Notes under the pieces: model-generated | What the model was told of the DNA's origin: nothing | The model's input: the letters and a program-made list of their open reading frames with translations, nothing else | Databases searched by the model: none | Translations under genes and position numbers: made by a program | Origin: Thiorhodovibrio sp. | GTDB taxonomy: Bacteria > Pseudomonadota > Gammaproteobacteria > Chromatiales > Chromatiaceae | NCBI GenBank assembly: GCA_007128075.1 | Contig: SKYD01000045.1 | Coordinates: forward strand, 1 to 5,735 | Reading direction: 5' to 3' | DNA length: 5,735 bases | Shown here: piece after piece, positions 1 through 5,735 of the stretch | Layout: each line of letters begins with the position of its first letter | Position numbering within the stretch: position 1 is the stretch's first letter

Positions 1-219
1 ACAGCTTTTGGGGAAATGCACGGTTTCAGTGCTTGGATAGGTGCCAACCTCAAAAGTCTGCACACGGTTAAAAAAGGTGCCCGTCGGCTCGGCATCGTAG
101 GGGTTTTGATCCACCATCGGGCCAGCCCAGCCCGAGGTATTCCACTGTTTACAAGAAGTCACGCAGGCATGGCAACCGACGCAGACATTTAGATCAATGA
201 CAAGAGCAAGTTGAGTCAT
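1..219 (-). CDS. soeB: Sulfite dehydrogenase iron-sulfur subunit SoeB, N-terminal 73 residues (partial)
   Basis: This is the electron-transfer subunit of the cytoplasmic molybdenum sulfite dehydrogenase SoeABC. It would carry electrons from the SoeA active site to the quinone-reducing membrane subunit SoeC. The visible part starts MTQLALVIDLNVCVGCHAC and holds a classic first [4Fe-4S] motif, C13-x2-C16-x2-C19-x3-C23. Residue 73, the last one in the window, is a Cys preceded by HFPKS, where DMSO-reductase-type ferredoxin subunits begin their second cluster motif. The segment with WAGP, DQNPY and PTGTFFNRVQTFE resembles A. vinosum SoeB from memory. No signal peptide is seen, which fits a cytoplasmic location. 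The ATG at 219 lies 21 bp after the soeA stop with a modest purine-rich ribosome site (AAAGAG), so it is probably co-transcribed with soeA. The gene continues beyond the left edge. A generic PsrB/NrfC-like subunit is the alternative, but the SoeA pairing makes SoeB more likely. Confidence 0.9.
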   Translation of the reverse strand, partial: MTQLALVIDLNVCVGCHACVTSCKQWNTSGWAGPMVDQNPYDAEPTGTFFNRVQTFEVGTYPSTETVHFPKSC

Positions 220-240
220 AATGGTCTCTTTTTGTGTCGA

Positions 241-3141
241 TTAGCGTTTGCCAAACAAGCCAGCAACATAGGCCTGCAAGCGCCCACGCGGTTTGTCTTG
301 CCCCGGGAGTAGTGGTATGGGCTGAAACTGTGGATGGGTGGCTTGGGGGTCGCTGTCTTCGGCTTTGTAGATACGCACCCGCAGATCAAACCACGCCGCC
401 TGTCCAGTCAGCGGATCAGAATTGGACAGATGCAGCCCCGAGCCATCATCGGGCAGCTCCTCGCTGATTAAATGATTGAGCAAAAAGCCTTTTTGTGACT
501 CATCGGCACGATCAGTGAGTCCCCAGGCTCCGGCGGCTTTGCCGATGGCATTCCATGTCCACACCGTGCTGGGCTCGACTGCCTCCGAGAACCGACACAG
601 GCAGCGCACCTTGCCCAGATGCGACTCGACCCAGATCCAATCGCCGTCCCCAATCCCCAAGGTCATCGCCAGCCGTGGATTGACATAGAGATAATTGTGG
701 CTGTGAATTTGGCGCAGCCAGGCATTTTGGCTATCCCAACTGTGATACATCGCCATCGGGCGTTGGGTCAGTGCAGTCAACGGATAGCGTTTTTTATCAA
801 CGCGCTCACTTTCCAGGGTTTCATAGTAAAACGGCAGTGGATCAAAAAAGCGTTCCACGCGCGCGCGTAGTCGCTCTGGCGGTTTGCGTCCGCTGCCCTT
901 GCCCTGGGCGGCAGCACGAAACAGTTGCAGCACTTCCGAGTAAATGTTGAGGATAATCGGCTCTGCCCAGCGGGTCAGGCCATGCGCCCGCGCCCAGTGC
1001 AGATAGCCCTTGTTCCAGTTGCGCATATATTGATAACTGCGCGGTAGCTCGTGCTGAAACACGCAGTTGTTGGCGGCATACATCTCCCACTGCCGTGGAT
1101 TCGGCTCACCTTTGAGCGCCTTGTCGCCGTACTCGCCGCGATAACCCGCCAAAAAGCCAATGCCTGAGCCAGGTGAGGTCTCATAACGGGCGATGAAATC
1201 AGGATAGTTGCGGTATTTCGGGGTGCCGTCGTCTTTCACGAACACCGGCAGCCCGAGTCGGGCACCGAGCTCGATGATCACATCCTGAAACGGGCGGCAC
1301 TCGCCCTTGGGCGGCAACACTGGAATCCGTACCGAATCGACTGGGCCATCAAACTCTGAGATCGGTCGATCCAGCATCGAGAGCACATCGTGACGCTCTA
1401 AATAGGTGGTATCAGGCAGCACCAAATCGGCGAAGGCGACAGTTTCCGAGGAAAACGCATCGCAGACGACAAGAAATGGAATTTTATACTCGCCGTTGTC
1501 GTCTTTGTCGGTGAGCATCTCGCGGGTGCCGACGGTGTTCATCGCCGAATTCCACGCCATGTTCGCCATGAACAAAAACAGCGTATCAATCGGGTAGGGA
1601 TCGCCGCGCCAGGCGTTGGTGATCACATTGTGCATCAGCCCATGCGCCGAGAGCGGATATTCCCACGAAAATGCTTTGTCGATACGCACCGGCTCGCCCT
1701 GCTCATCGACGAACAAATCTTCCGGCTTGGCAGGCCAGCCCAGCGGCAGGCCATCGAGCGGCGTGTTCGGCTGCACCGCCTCGGGACGATTCGGCGGCTT
1801 GGGGCAAGGTGGAATTGGACGCGGGAACGGGGCACGATGCCGGAAGCCACCTGGGCGGTCGATGGTACCGAGCAGGGTCATCAAAATACTCAGCGCACGG
1901 ATGCTATGAAAGCCATTGGAGTGCGCTGCCAGCCCGCGCATGGCATGAAACGCCACCGGATTGCCCGTCACCGATTGGTGTTCTTTGCCCCAGGAATCGG
2001 TCCAGGTAATCGGCAACTCGATTTTGTGATCGCGGGCCACAATGCCCATCTCATGCGCCAGCCGCCGAATGGTGTCAGCAGGGATGCCAGTGATGCTTTC
2101 TGCCCATTCTGGGGTGTAATTTTCCACCCGCTCTTTTAATAATTGCATCGAGGGCTTGACTGGCGTGCCATCTTTGAGCTGGTACTCGCCCATCAGTCGT
2201 GGATCTGCGCCTTCGCTGTGCGTCAACACCTCGCAATCTTGGTTGCGATCCCACCACAGCTTGTTTTGCGGATCGCTACAGGCCTCGGGCACCTCGGCGG
2301 TGAGATCACGATAAAACAGCCCATGATTGACTCGCTCGGGATCATCGACCACTAGCTCGGGGCCATTGGTGTATTTAATCAGGAAATCACGATCATAGAG
2401 TCCGGTTTTGATGATCTCGTGGATCAGCGCCAGCAACAGCGCCCCATCGGTGCCGGGCTTGATCGGCACCCATTCATCGGCAATTGCCGAGTAGCCAGTG
2501 CGAATCGGGTTGATCGACACAAAGCGTCCACCGTGACGCTTAAACTCCGAGATGTGCATTTTCAGCGGATTGGAATGATGATCTTCTGCGGTGCCAAACA
2601 TTACAAACAGCTTGGCGCGATCCAGATCCGGGCCGCCAAACTCCCAGAACGAGCCGCCGATGGTGTAGATCATGCCGGTGGCCATGTTGACCGAACAAAA
2701 TCCACCGTGTGCGGCATAGTTTGGGGTGCCAAACTGTTTGGCAAACAGCCCAGTGAGCGCCTGCATCTGATCGCGCCCGGTGAATAGGGCGAATTTTTTG
2801 GGATCGGTGGCGCGCAATTTTGCCAGCCGCTCGGTGAGCAGCGTCAGCGCCTCCTCCCAAGAAATCACCTCAAACTGCGAGGTGCCGCGCTCGGCGCCAG
2901 CTTTGCGGCGCAGCGGCTGGGTCAGCCGTGCCGGCGAGACCTGCTTCATAATCCCTGAAGAGCCTTTGGCACAGATCACGCCCTTGTTGAGCGGATGGTT
3001 GGGGTTGCCTTCAATATAGCGCACCTGGCCATCGCGCAGATGCACGCGAATGCCACAGCGACAAGCGCACATATAGCAGGTGGTTTCTTTGATTTCAGTG
3101 CGACTGGTGTCCTTGACGGACTGCGCGGCAGGATCGAGCAT
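241..3141 (-). CDS. soeA: Sulfite dehydrogenase molybdopterin catalytic subunit SoeA
   Basis: This 966-residue protein is a catalytic subunit of the DMSO reductase family (bis-MGD molybdenum enzymes). It is predicted to oxidise sulfite to sulfate in the cytoplasm. An N-terminal [4Fe-4S] motif is visible as C22-x2-C25-x3-C29-x27-C57, followed by K59 at the usual electron-relay position. C149, in the context HGGFCSVNM, sits where polysulfide reductase-type enzymes place the cysteine ligand of molybdenum. Residues about 205-235 (SINPIRTGYSAIADEW, then KPGTDGAL) are a typical pterin-binding stretch. The C-terminal molybdopterin-dinucleotide-binding domain spans about residues 800-925. There is no twin-arginine signal at the N-terminus, which separates it from exported PsrA/PhsA enzymes and fits SoeA. 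Residues 438-458 form a proline-rich loop (10 of 21). The ATG at 3141 has an AAAGG ribosome site at 3149-3153, 7 nt upstream. The gene appears intact and is followed by soeB. The substrate is inferred from family resemblance and gene order. Confidence 0.9.
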   Translation of the reverse strand: MLDPAAQSVKDTSRTEIKETTCYMCACRCGIRVHLRDGQVRYIEGNPNHPLNKGVICAKGSSGIMKQVSPARLTQPLRRKAGAERGTSQFEVISWEEALTLLTERLAKLRATDPKKFALFTGRDQMQALTGLFAKQFGTPNYAAHGGFCSVNMATGMIYTIGGSFWEFGGPDLDRAKLFVMFGTAEDHHSNPLKMHISEFKRHGGRFVSINPIRTGYSAIADEWVPIKPGTDGALLLALIHEIIKTGLYDRDFLIKYTNGPELVVDDPERVNHGLFYRDLTAEVPEACSDPQNKLWWDRNQDCEVLTHSEGADPRLMGEYQLKDGTPVKPSMQLLKERVENYTPEWAESITGIPADTIRRLAHEMGIVARDHKIELPITWTDSWGKEHQSVTGNPVAFHAMRGLAAHSNGFHSIRALSILMTLLGTIDRPGGFRHRAPFPRPIPPCPKPPNRPEAVQPNTPLDGLPLGWPAKPEDLFVDEQGEPVRIDKAFSWEYPLSAHGLMHNVITNAWRGDPYPIDTLFLFMANMAWNSAMNTVGTREMLTDKDDNGEYKIPFLVVCDAFSSETVAFADLVLPDTTYLERHDVLSMLDRPISEFDGPVDSVRIPVLPPKGECRPFQDVIIELGARLGLPVFVKDDGTPKYRNYPDFIARYETSPGSGIGFLAGYRGEYGDKALKGEPNPRQWEMYAANNCVFQHELPRSYQYMRNWNKGYLHWARAHGLTRWAEPIILNIYSEVLQLFRAAAQGKGSGRKPPERLRARVERFFDPLPFYYETLESERVDKKRYPLTALTQRPMAMYHSWDSQNAWLRQIHSHNYLYVNPRLAMTLGIGDGDWIWVESHLGKVRCLCRFSEAVEPSTVWTWNAIGKAAGAWGLTDRADESQKGFLLNHLISEELPDDGSGLHLSNSDPLTGQAAWFDLRVRIYKAEDSDPQATHPQFQPIPLLPGQDKPRGRLQAYVAGLFGKR

Positions 3142-3148
3142 GGCAGAA

Positions 3149-3153
3149 CCTTT
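3149..3153 (-). promoter_or_regulatory. Shine-Dalgarno site of soeA
   Basis: Read on the minus strand, AAAGG lies 7 nt before the soeA ATG, a near-ideal distance that supports the start at 3141. Its two 5'-most bases (3152-3153) belong to the right-hand arm of the inverted repeat at 3152-3163. Anything that binds or folds that arm could therefore affect ribosome access. Confidence 0.7.
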
Positions 3154-3218
3154 GGGTTGTCACAGTTAAGGCATATTTTGGTTATTCTAATAATGTCTAT
3201 AGGCAAGTGACAACCCAA
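3152..3218. repeat. Perfect 12-bp inverted repeat flanking the soeA promoter (candidate paired operator)
   Basis: TTGGGTTGTCAC at 3152-3163 recurs as its exact reverse complement, GTGACAACCCAA, at 3207-3218. The arms are separated by 43 bp and their centres are 55 bp apart, a little over five helical turns. The match stops at both ends of each arm. In the direction of soeA, the upstream arm contains the predicted -35 hexamer and the downstream arm falls after the predicted transcription start and touches the ribosome site. This geometry suits two facing binding sites for one regulator, or a stem in a longer transcript. No regulator can be named from the sequence. Confidence 0.65.
3184..3213 (-). 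promoter_or_regulatory. Predicted sigma-70 promoter of soeAB
   Basis: On the minus strand, TTGTCA (3213-3208) matches the -35 consensus at 5 of 6 positions. TAGAAT (3189-3184) matches the -10 consensus at 5 of 6, with an 18-bp spacer. Transcription would begin near 3177, giving a leader of about 36 nt before the soeA ATG. The -35 box lies wholly inside one arm of the inverted repeat, so a protein bound there would compete with or contact RNA polymerase. The call rests on consensus matching only. Confidence 0.45.
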
Positions 3219-3284
3219 TTATTCGCCGCATCTACGGGAATGGAGTTCTGAAGGTAAGTTGACAGGGCGCGAGGCGCGTTAATT

Positions 3285-3293
3285 TGCTATGAT
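3285..3293 (+). promoter_or_regulatory. Predicted extended -10 promoter of the EAL protein-ppx unit
   Basis: TGCTATGAT fits the extended -10 pattern TGnTATAAT, with TATGAT at 3288-3293. A perfect TTGACA lies at 3259-3264, but the 23-bp gap is too long for a normal -35/-10 pair, and the hexamer at the right distance is poor. An extended -10 promoter that does not need a good -35 is the simplest reading. Transcription would begin near 3300, leaving a leader of about 65 nt. TCGCC (3298-3302) could pair with GGCGA (3315-3319) as a short hairpin at the 5' end of that leader. Confidence 0.4.
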
Positions 3294-3364
3294 CGCATCG
3301 CCCTACGCTTTATAGGCGAGGTTGATATTTTGAGTGTCATAACTAAAACACAGGCAGCGACATT

Positions 3365-4606
3365 ATGAGCAGTCGACGAGAAATCCTCTACATTGCATCC
3401 GCGCCCATGGATGGGACGCTAGACCCATTCTTGCGCCAGCACGAGCATTCTGTGCGCATGACTTTTGCCAGCAACAGTGAGCAAATCAGTGCCACTTTGC
3501 AGATGCCAGCACGCTGGGATGTAATTTTGTGTGCTGAGCAAAAATATCAGGAATTGCTAGAAAACGACCTCTGGCCGAGTGAACGCCAGCCCCATGCGGC
3601 TCTAGTGGTTCTGCAAGCTGAGAACAGCACAATATCAGCAGCAGAGGCGATACGCAGCGGTGCGGTTGATGCACTGCCTGCCAACGACATCGCGCATCTT
3701 TTAGCAGTTTGTGAGCGTGAGTTGTCGCTTAGTGACCTGCGGCGACAGGCATCTGGCAACAGAGCGCGGGTGTTGGCAACCATTGAGCATATTGGCTCGC
3801 GTACCAAATTGCCCAAAAATAGCAAACAGCCGATTCCTGCTTCACCGTCGCGCATCAAAAAGTTGATGGATGACGGCGGCTTGCTGTTGCAGTTTCAGCC
3901 CATCGTCGCCCTCAAACCGCGCCAATCACAGCGCAATCTGTTTGAGGTTCTGATTCGGCTGCGCCAAGAGTCTGGCGAGCTGATGATGCCCGATGAGTTT
4001 TTGCCCACCGCGATCACCTCAGGCTGGATGCCCAAGCTCGACACCTGGATCGTGCGCAAATCGTTGGCAACCCTGCGCCAGTTACAACAAAGCAACGCCC
4101 ATCCTTCGACTCTGTTTATCAATCTGGCCCCGCCAACTCTCGACGATTTCGAGACCATGGACACCATTTGCACTGAAATTGCAAAAGCTAAAATTGAACC
4201 TGGCTCGTTGATCATTGAGCTAAACCGCGATGCGTTAGTTGATCTTGATCAACAAAAAGCCATCAAGCGGATGGCAGACAGCTTAAACTCCAAACAGCAC
4301 GGTCTGTTACTTGAGGCGACGAACATCAACGATTGTTCACTTATTGAGACGCACCATCAACATCTGCACTATCTTAAATTAGACTCCAAGCTGATTGGTT
4401 CCTATACCAACAAGCCAACCGCTCAGACAGAAATTCGTGAGTTTATCGCTTGTGCGCAACGCCATGAGATTGGCGTGATTGCGTTAGCGATTGAAAACGC
4501 TGAATTTTTACCGCATCTCGTCGAGCTTGGTATTGATGCAATCCAGGGGCATTGCATCAGTATGCCCTATGAGGAGCTGATTTATCCGATGATGCAGCAC
4601 ATTTAG
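3365..4606 (+). CDS. Pseudo-receiver plus degenerate EAL-domain protein, probable c-di-GMP receptor (FimX-like)
   Basis: This 413-residue soluble protein has two parts. Residues about 5-123 resemble a response-regulator receiver fold, but C56 stands where the phosphorylated Asp should be, Q84 replaces the switch Thr/Ser, and the conserved Lys-Pro is replaced in LPAND (104-108). It is therefore unlikely to be phosphorylated. A linker leads to an EAL domain at about 168-410. Q178 (FQPI), E194 in an EVL motif, R198, N253, E285, K338, D340, E377 and Q394 are kept. The DDFGTG loop has become LEATN (316-320), and the first Glu of AEGVE is L374. Catalysis of c-di-GMP hydrolysis is therefore unlikely, while binding is plausible, as in FimX of Pseudomonas and Xanthomonas, which also has EVL. 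Unlike FimX, it has no PAS or GGDEF domain. No membrane segments are seen. The ATG at 3365 has a weak AGG 10 nt upstream. ppx follows 40 bp later. The exact cellular role (type IV pili, motility or other) is not shown. Confidence 0.8.
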   Translation: MSSRREILYIASAPMDGTLDPFLRQHEHSVRMTFASNSEQISATLQMPARWDVILCAEQKYQELLENDLWPSERQPHAALVVLQAENSTISAAEAIRSGAVDALPANDIAHLLAVCERELSLSDLRRQASGNRARVLATIEHIGSRTKLPKNSKQPIPASPSRIKKLMDDGGLLLQFQPIVALKPRQSQRNLFEVLIRLRQESGELMMPDEFLPTAITSGWMPKLDTWIVRKSLATLRQLQQSNAHPSTLFINLAPPTLDDFETMDTICTEIAKAKIEPGSLIIELNRDALVDLDQQKAIKRMADSLNSKQHGLLLEATNINDCSLIETHHQHLHYLKLDSKLIGSYTNKPTAQTEIREFIACAQRHEIGVIALAIENAEFLPHLVELGIDAIQGHCISMPYEELIYPMMQHI

Positions 4607-4631
4607 TCGCTGCTTGTTCTGCAATTGTTTG

Positions 4632-4644
4632 CAAGGCTGCCTTG
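4632..4644 (+). promoter_or_regulatory. Short hairpin enclosing the ppx Shine-Dalgarno site
   Basis: CAAGG (4632-4636) and CCTTG (4640-4644) can pair around a 3-nt loop just before the ppx ATG. The best ribosome-site candidate, AAGG at 4633-4636, is 10 nt before the ATG and lies inside the 5' arm. The stem is only 5 bp, so any masking would be weak. It has no U-tract and is not a terminator, so read-through from the upstream gene is expected. Confidence 0.3.
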
Positions 4645-4646
4645 GA

Positions 4647-5735
4647 ATGAATGACACAATCTCCACCCCTGAGACCGACTGCACCTTTGCAGCCCTCGAT
4701 CTTGGTTCCAATTCCTTTCATCTCATCATTGCCCGCAGTGATGGCGGAACCTTGCAAATTATTGATCGTCATAAAGAAATGGTGCGACTTGGCGAGGGCT
4801 TGACTGCGGATAAGACCCTACTGCCTGAGGTTGCTGATCGCGCACTCGCCTGTTTGGAGCGCATTGGTCAACGCTTGCGTGCGATTCATGCCACCAATGT
4901 CCGCGCCGTTGGCACCAACACTTTGCGTCAGCTTGATCCACACAGTGATTTTATTGAACGCGCCCAACAGGCACTCGGGCATCCGATTGAGGTCATCGCT
5001 GGACGCGAGGAAGCGCGGCTAATCTATTTGGGCGTAGCGCACAGCTTGGCGATTGGTGATGAGAAACGGCTGGTGGTCGATATTGGCGGTGGCAGTACCG
5101 AATTGATTATCGGTGAGGGCTTTAGCCCACTGTTGCGCGAAAGTTTATACATGGGCTGTGTTAATATGTCGCAGCGTTTTTTTGCCAACGACAAAATCAC
5201 CGCCAAGGCGATGGCGCAAGCCGAGATCACCGCCGCGATGGAGATGCGTCCAGTGCGTGAGCTGTTTCGGCAATCGGGCTGGCAGACAGCCACTGGCAGC
5301 TCGGGCACCATCAAAGCCATCGCCAGCGTGCTCAATGCCGAGGGCTGGTCGGACGATGGCATCACCAACGACGGATTGGCGGAATTGCGCACCGCGTTGA
5401 TTGACTGTGGACGCATCTCAGCGTTGAGTTTTAAGGGCTTAAGTGAGCGCCGCCGTCCAGTTTTTGTTGGCGGGGTCGCGGTGCTCAGTGCGGTGTTTCA
5501 AAATCTTGACATTGAGCATCTTCGGGTGTCCGATCAGGCACTGCGCGAAGGGTTGCTCTATGAGATGATTGGGCGCGATCAGCACGAGGATGTGTGTCAA
5601 CGCACGGTATCAACTTTTTGTCGGCGTTTTGATGTTGATCTCGATCATGCCGCACAGGTACAACACACCGCATTGCAGTTTTTTGAACAACTGCGCGCGA
5701 TCTGGTCGCTCGATCATCTCAGTGAATCAAAGCTG
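4647..5735 (+). CDS. ppx: Exopolyphosphatase Ppx, N-terminal 363 residues (partial)
   Basis: This enzyme removes terminal phosphates from inorganic polyphosphate in the cytoplasm. It belongs to the Ppx/GppA branch of the actin/Hsp70 ATPase fold. The first phosphate-binding loop is visible as ALDLGSNSFHLIIAR (residues 16-30). The catalytic-glutamate region follows in AGREEARLIYLGV (Glu121/122), and the second phosphate loop in VVDIGGGSTELIIG (143-156). SGT lies at 219-221 in the context ATGSSGTIKA. The family signature SDQALREGLLYEM spans 295-307. From about 310 the helical HD-like domain begins, with H340 in an alternating helix. Similarity to E. coli Ppx as recalled is close along the whole stretch, including TLRQ and MGCV segments, which favours Ppx over GppA. 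The open reading frame runs off the right edge. E. coli Ppx has about 510 residues, so about 150 are missing. The gap of 40 bp from the EAL gene, with no terminator, suggests co-transcription. Confidence 0.93.
   Translation, partial: MNDTISTPETDCTFAALDLGSNSFHLIIARSDGGTLQIIDRHKEMVRLGEGLTADKTLLPEVADRALACLERIGQRLRAIHATNVRAVGTNTLRQLDPHSDFIERAQQALGHPIEVIAGREEARLIYLGVAHSLAIGDEKRLVVDIGGGSTELIIGEGFSPLLRESLYMGCVNMSQRFFANDKITAKAMAQAEITAAMEMRPVRELFRQSGWQTATGSSGTIKAIASVLNAEGWSDDGITNDGLAELRTALIDCGRISALSFKGLSERRRPVFVGGVAVLSAVFQNLDIEHLRVSDQALREGLLYEMIGRDQHEDVCQRTVSTFCRRFDVDLDHAAQVQHTALQFFEQLRAIWSLDHLSESKL

Noticed and set aside
857..866. Alternating CG run inside soeA.
   Set aside because: It is short and lies in coding sequence where arginine codons explain it.
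1630..2139. 169-codon plus-strand open frame opposite soeA, and a similar 122-codon frame at 2419-2787.
   Set aside because: Both lie wholly antisense to the well-supported soeA. They show no recognisable motif, and their amino acid make-up is that expected of a shadow frame.
3259..3264. Perfect TTGACA as a -35 box for the rightward promoter.
   Set aside because: It is 23 bp from the TATGAT hexamer, too far for a standard sigma-70 promoter. The extended -10 is a better explanation.
3198..3320. Direct repeat TATAGGC(A/G)AG at 3198-3207 and 3311-3320 in the divergent control region.
   Set aside because: The match is 9 of 10 bases, with unrelated flanks. One copy is explained by the soeA promoter and the other by the leader hairpin, so chance is likely enough.
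3330..3368. Mini open frame (TTG start, 12 codons) ending in TGA that overlaps the ATG of the EAL gene.
   Set aside because: It has no ribosome site and a weak start codon, and its composition does not suggest an attenuation peptide.

Overview
The window reads as chromosomal DNA of a sulfur-oxidising gammaproteobacterium, most likely a purple sulfur bacterium or close relative. This rests on two observations: the two leftward genes match the cytoplasmic sulfite dehydrogenase SoeA/SoeB known from Allochromatium vinosum, and the rightmost gene is a proteobacterial exopolyphosphatase close to E. coli Ppx. The genus cannot be fixed from this sequence. No mobile elements, CRISPR arrays, tRNA or rRNA genes were seen.

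Layout. On the minus strand, soeA (3141 to 241) is followed 21 bp later by the 5' end of soeB (219 to 1, running off the left edge). A membrane subunit gene, soeC, would be expected next, outside the window. A 223-bp divergent control region (3142-3364) separates soeA from a plus-strand pair: a 413-residue protein with a dead receiver-like domain and a degenerate, FimX-like EAL domain (3365-4606), and, 40 bp later, ppx (4647 onward, cut by the right edge).

How the genes may work together. SoeAB(C) would oxidise sulfite to sulfate in the cytoplasm and pass electrons to the quinone pool. The rightward pair looks like one transcription unit joining a probable non-catalytic c-di-GMP receptor to polyphosphate breakdown. 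Only the shared promoter region links the two halves.

Most notable points. The soeA promoter is bracketed by a perfect 12-bp inverted repeat with a 43-bp spacer. One arm covers the predicted -35 box and the other lies between the predicted transcription start and the Shine-Dalgarno, so it looks like a two-site operator or an RNA hairpin. The EAL protein has lost the DDFGTG loop and other catalytic residues but keeps an EVL motif and several ligand-contact positions, so it resembles a minimal FimX without PAS or GGDEF domains. No wholly new multi-gene system is evident.
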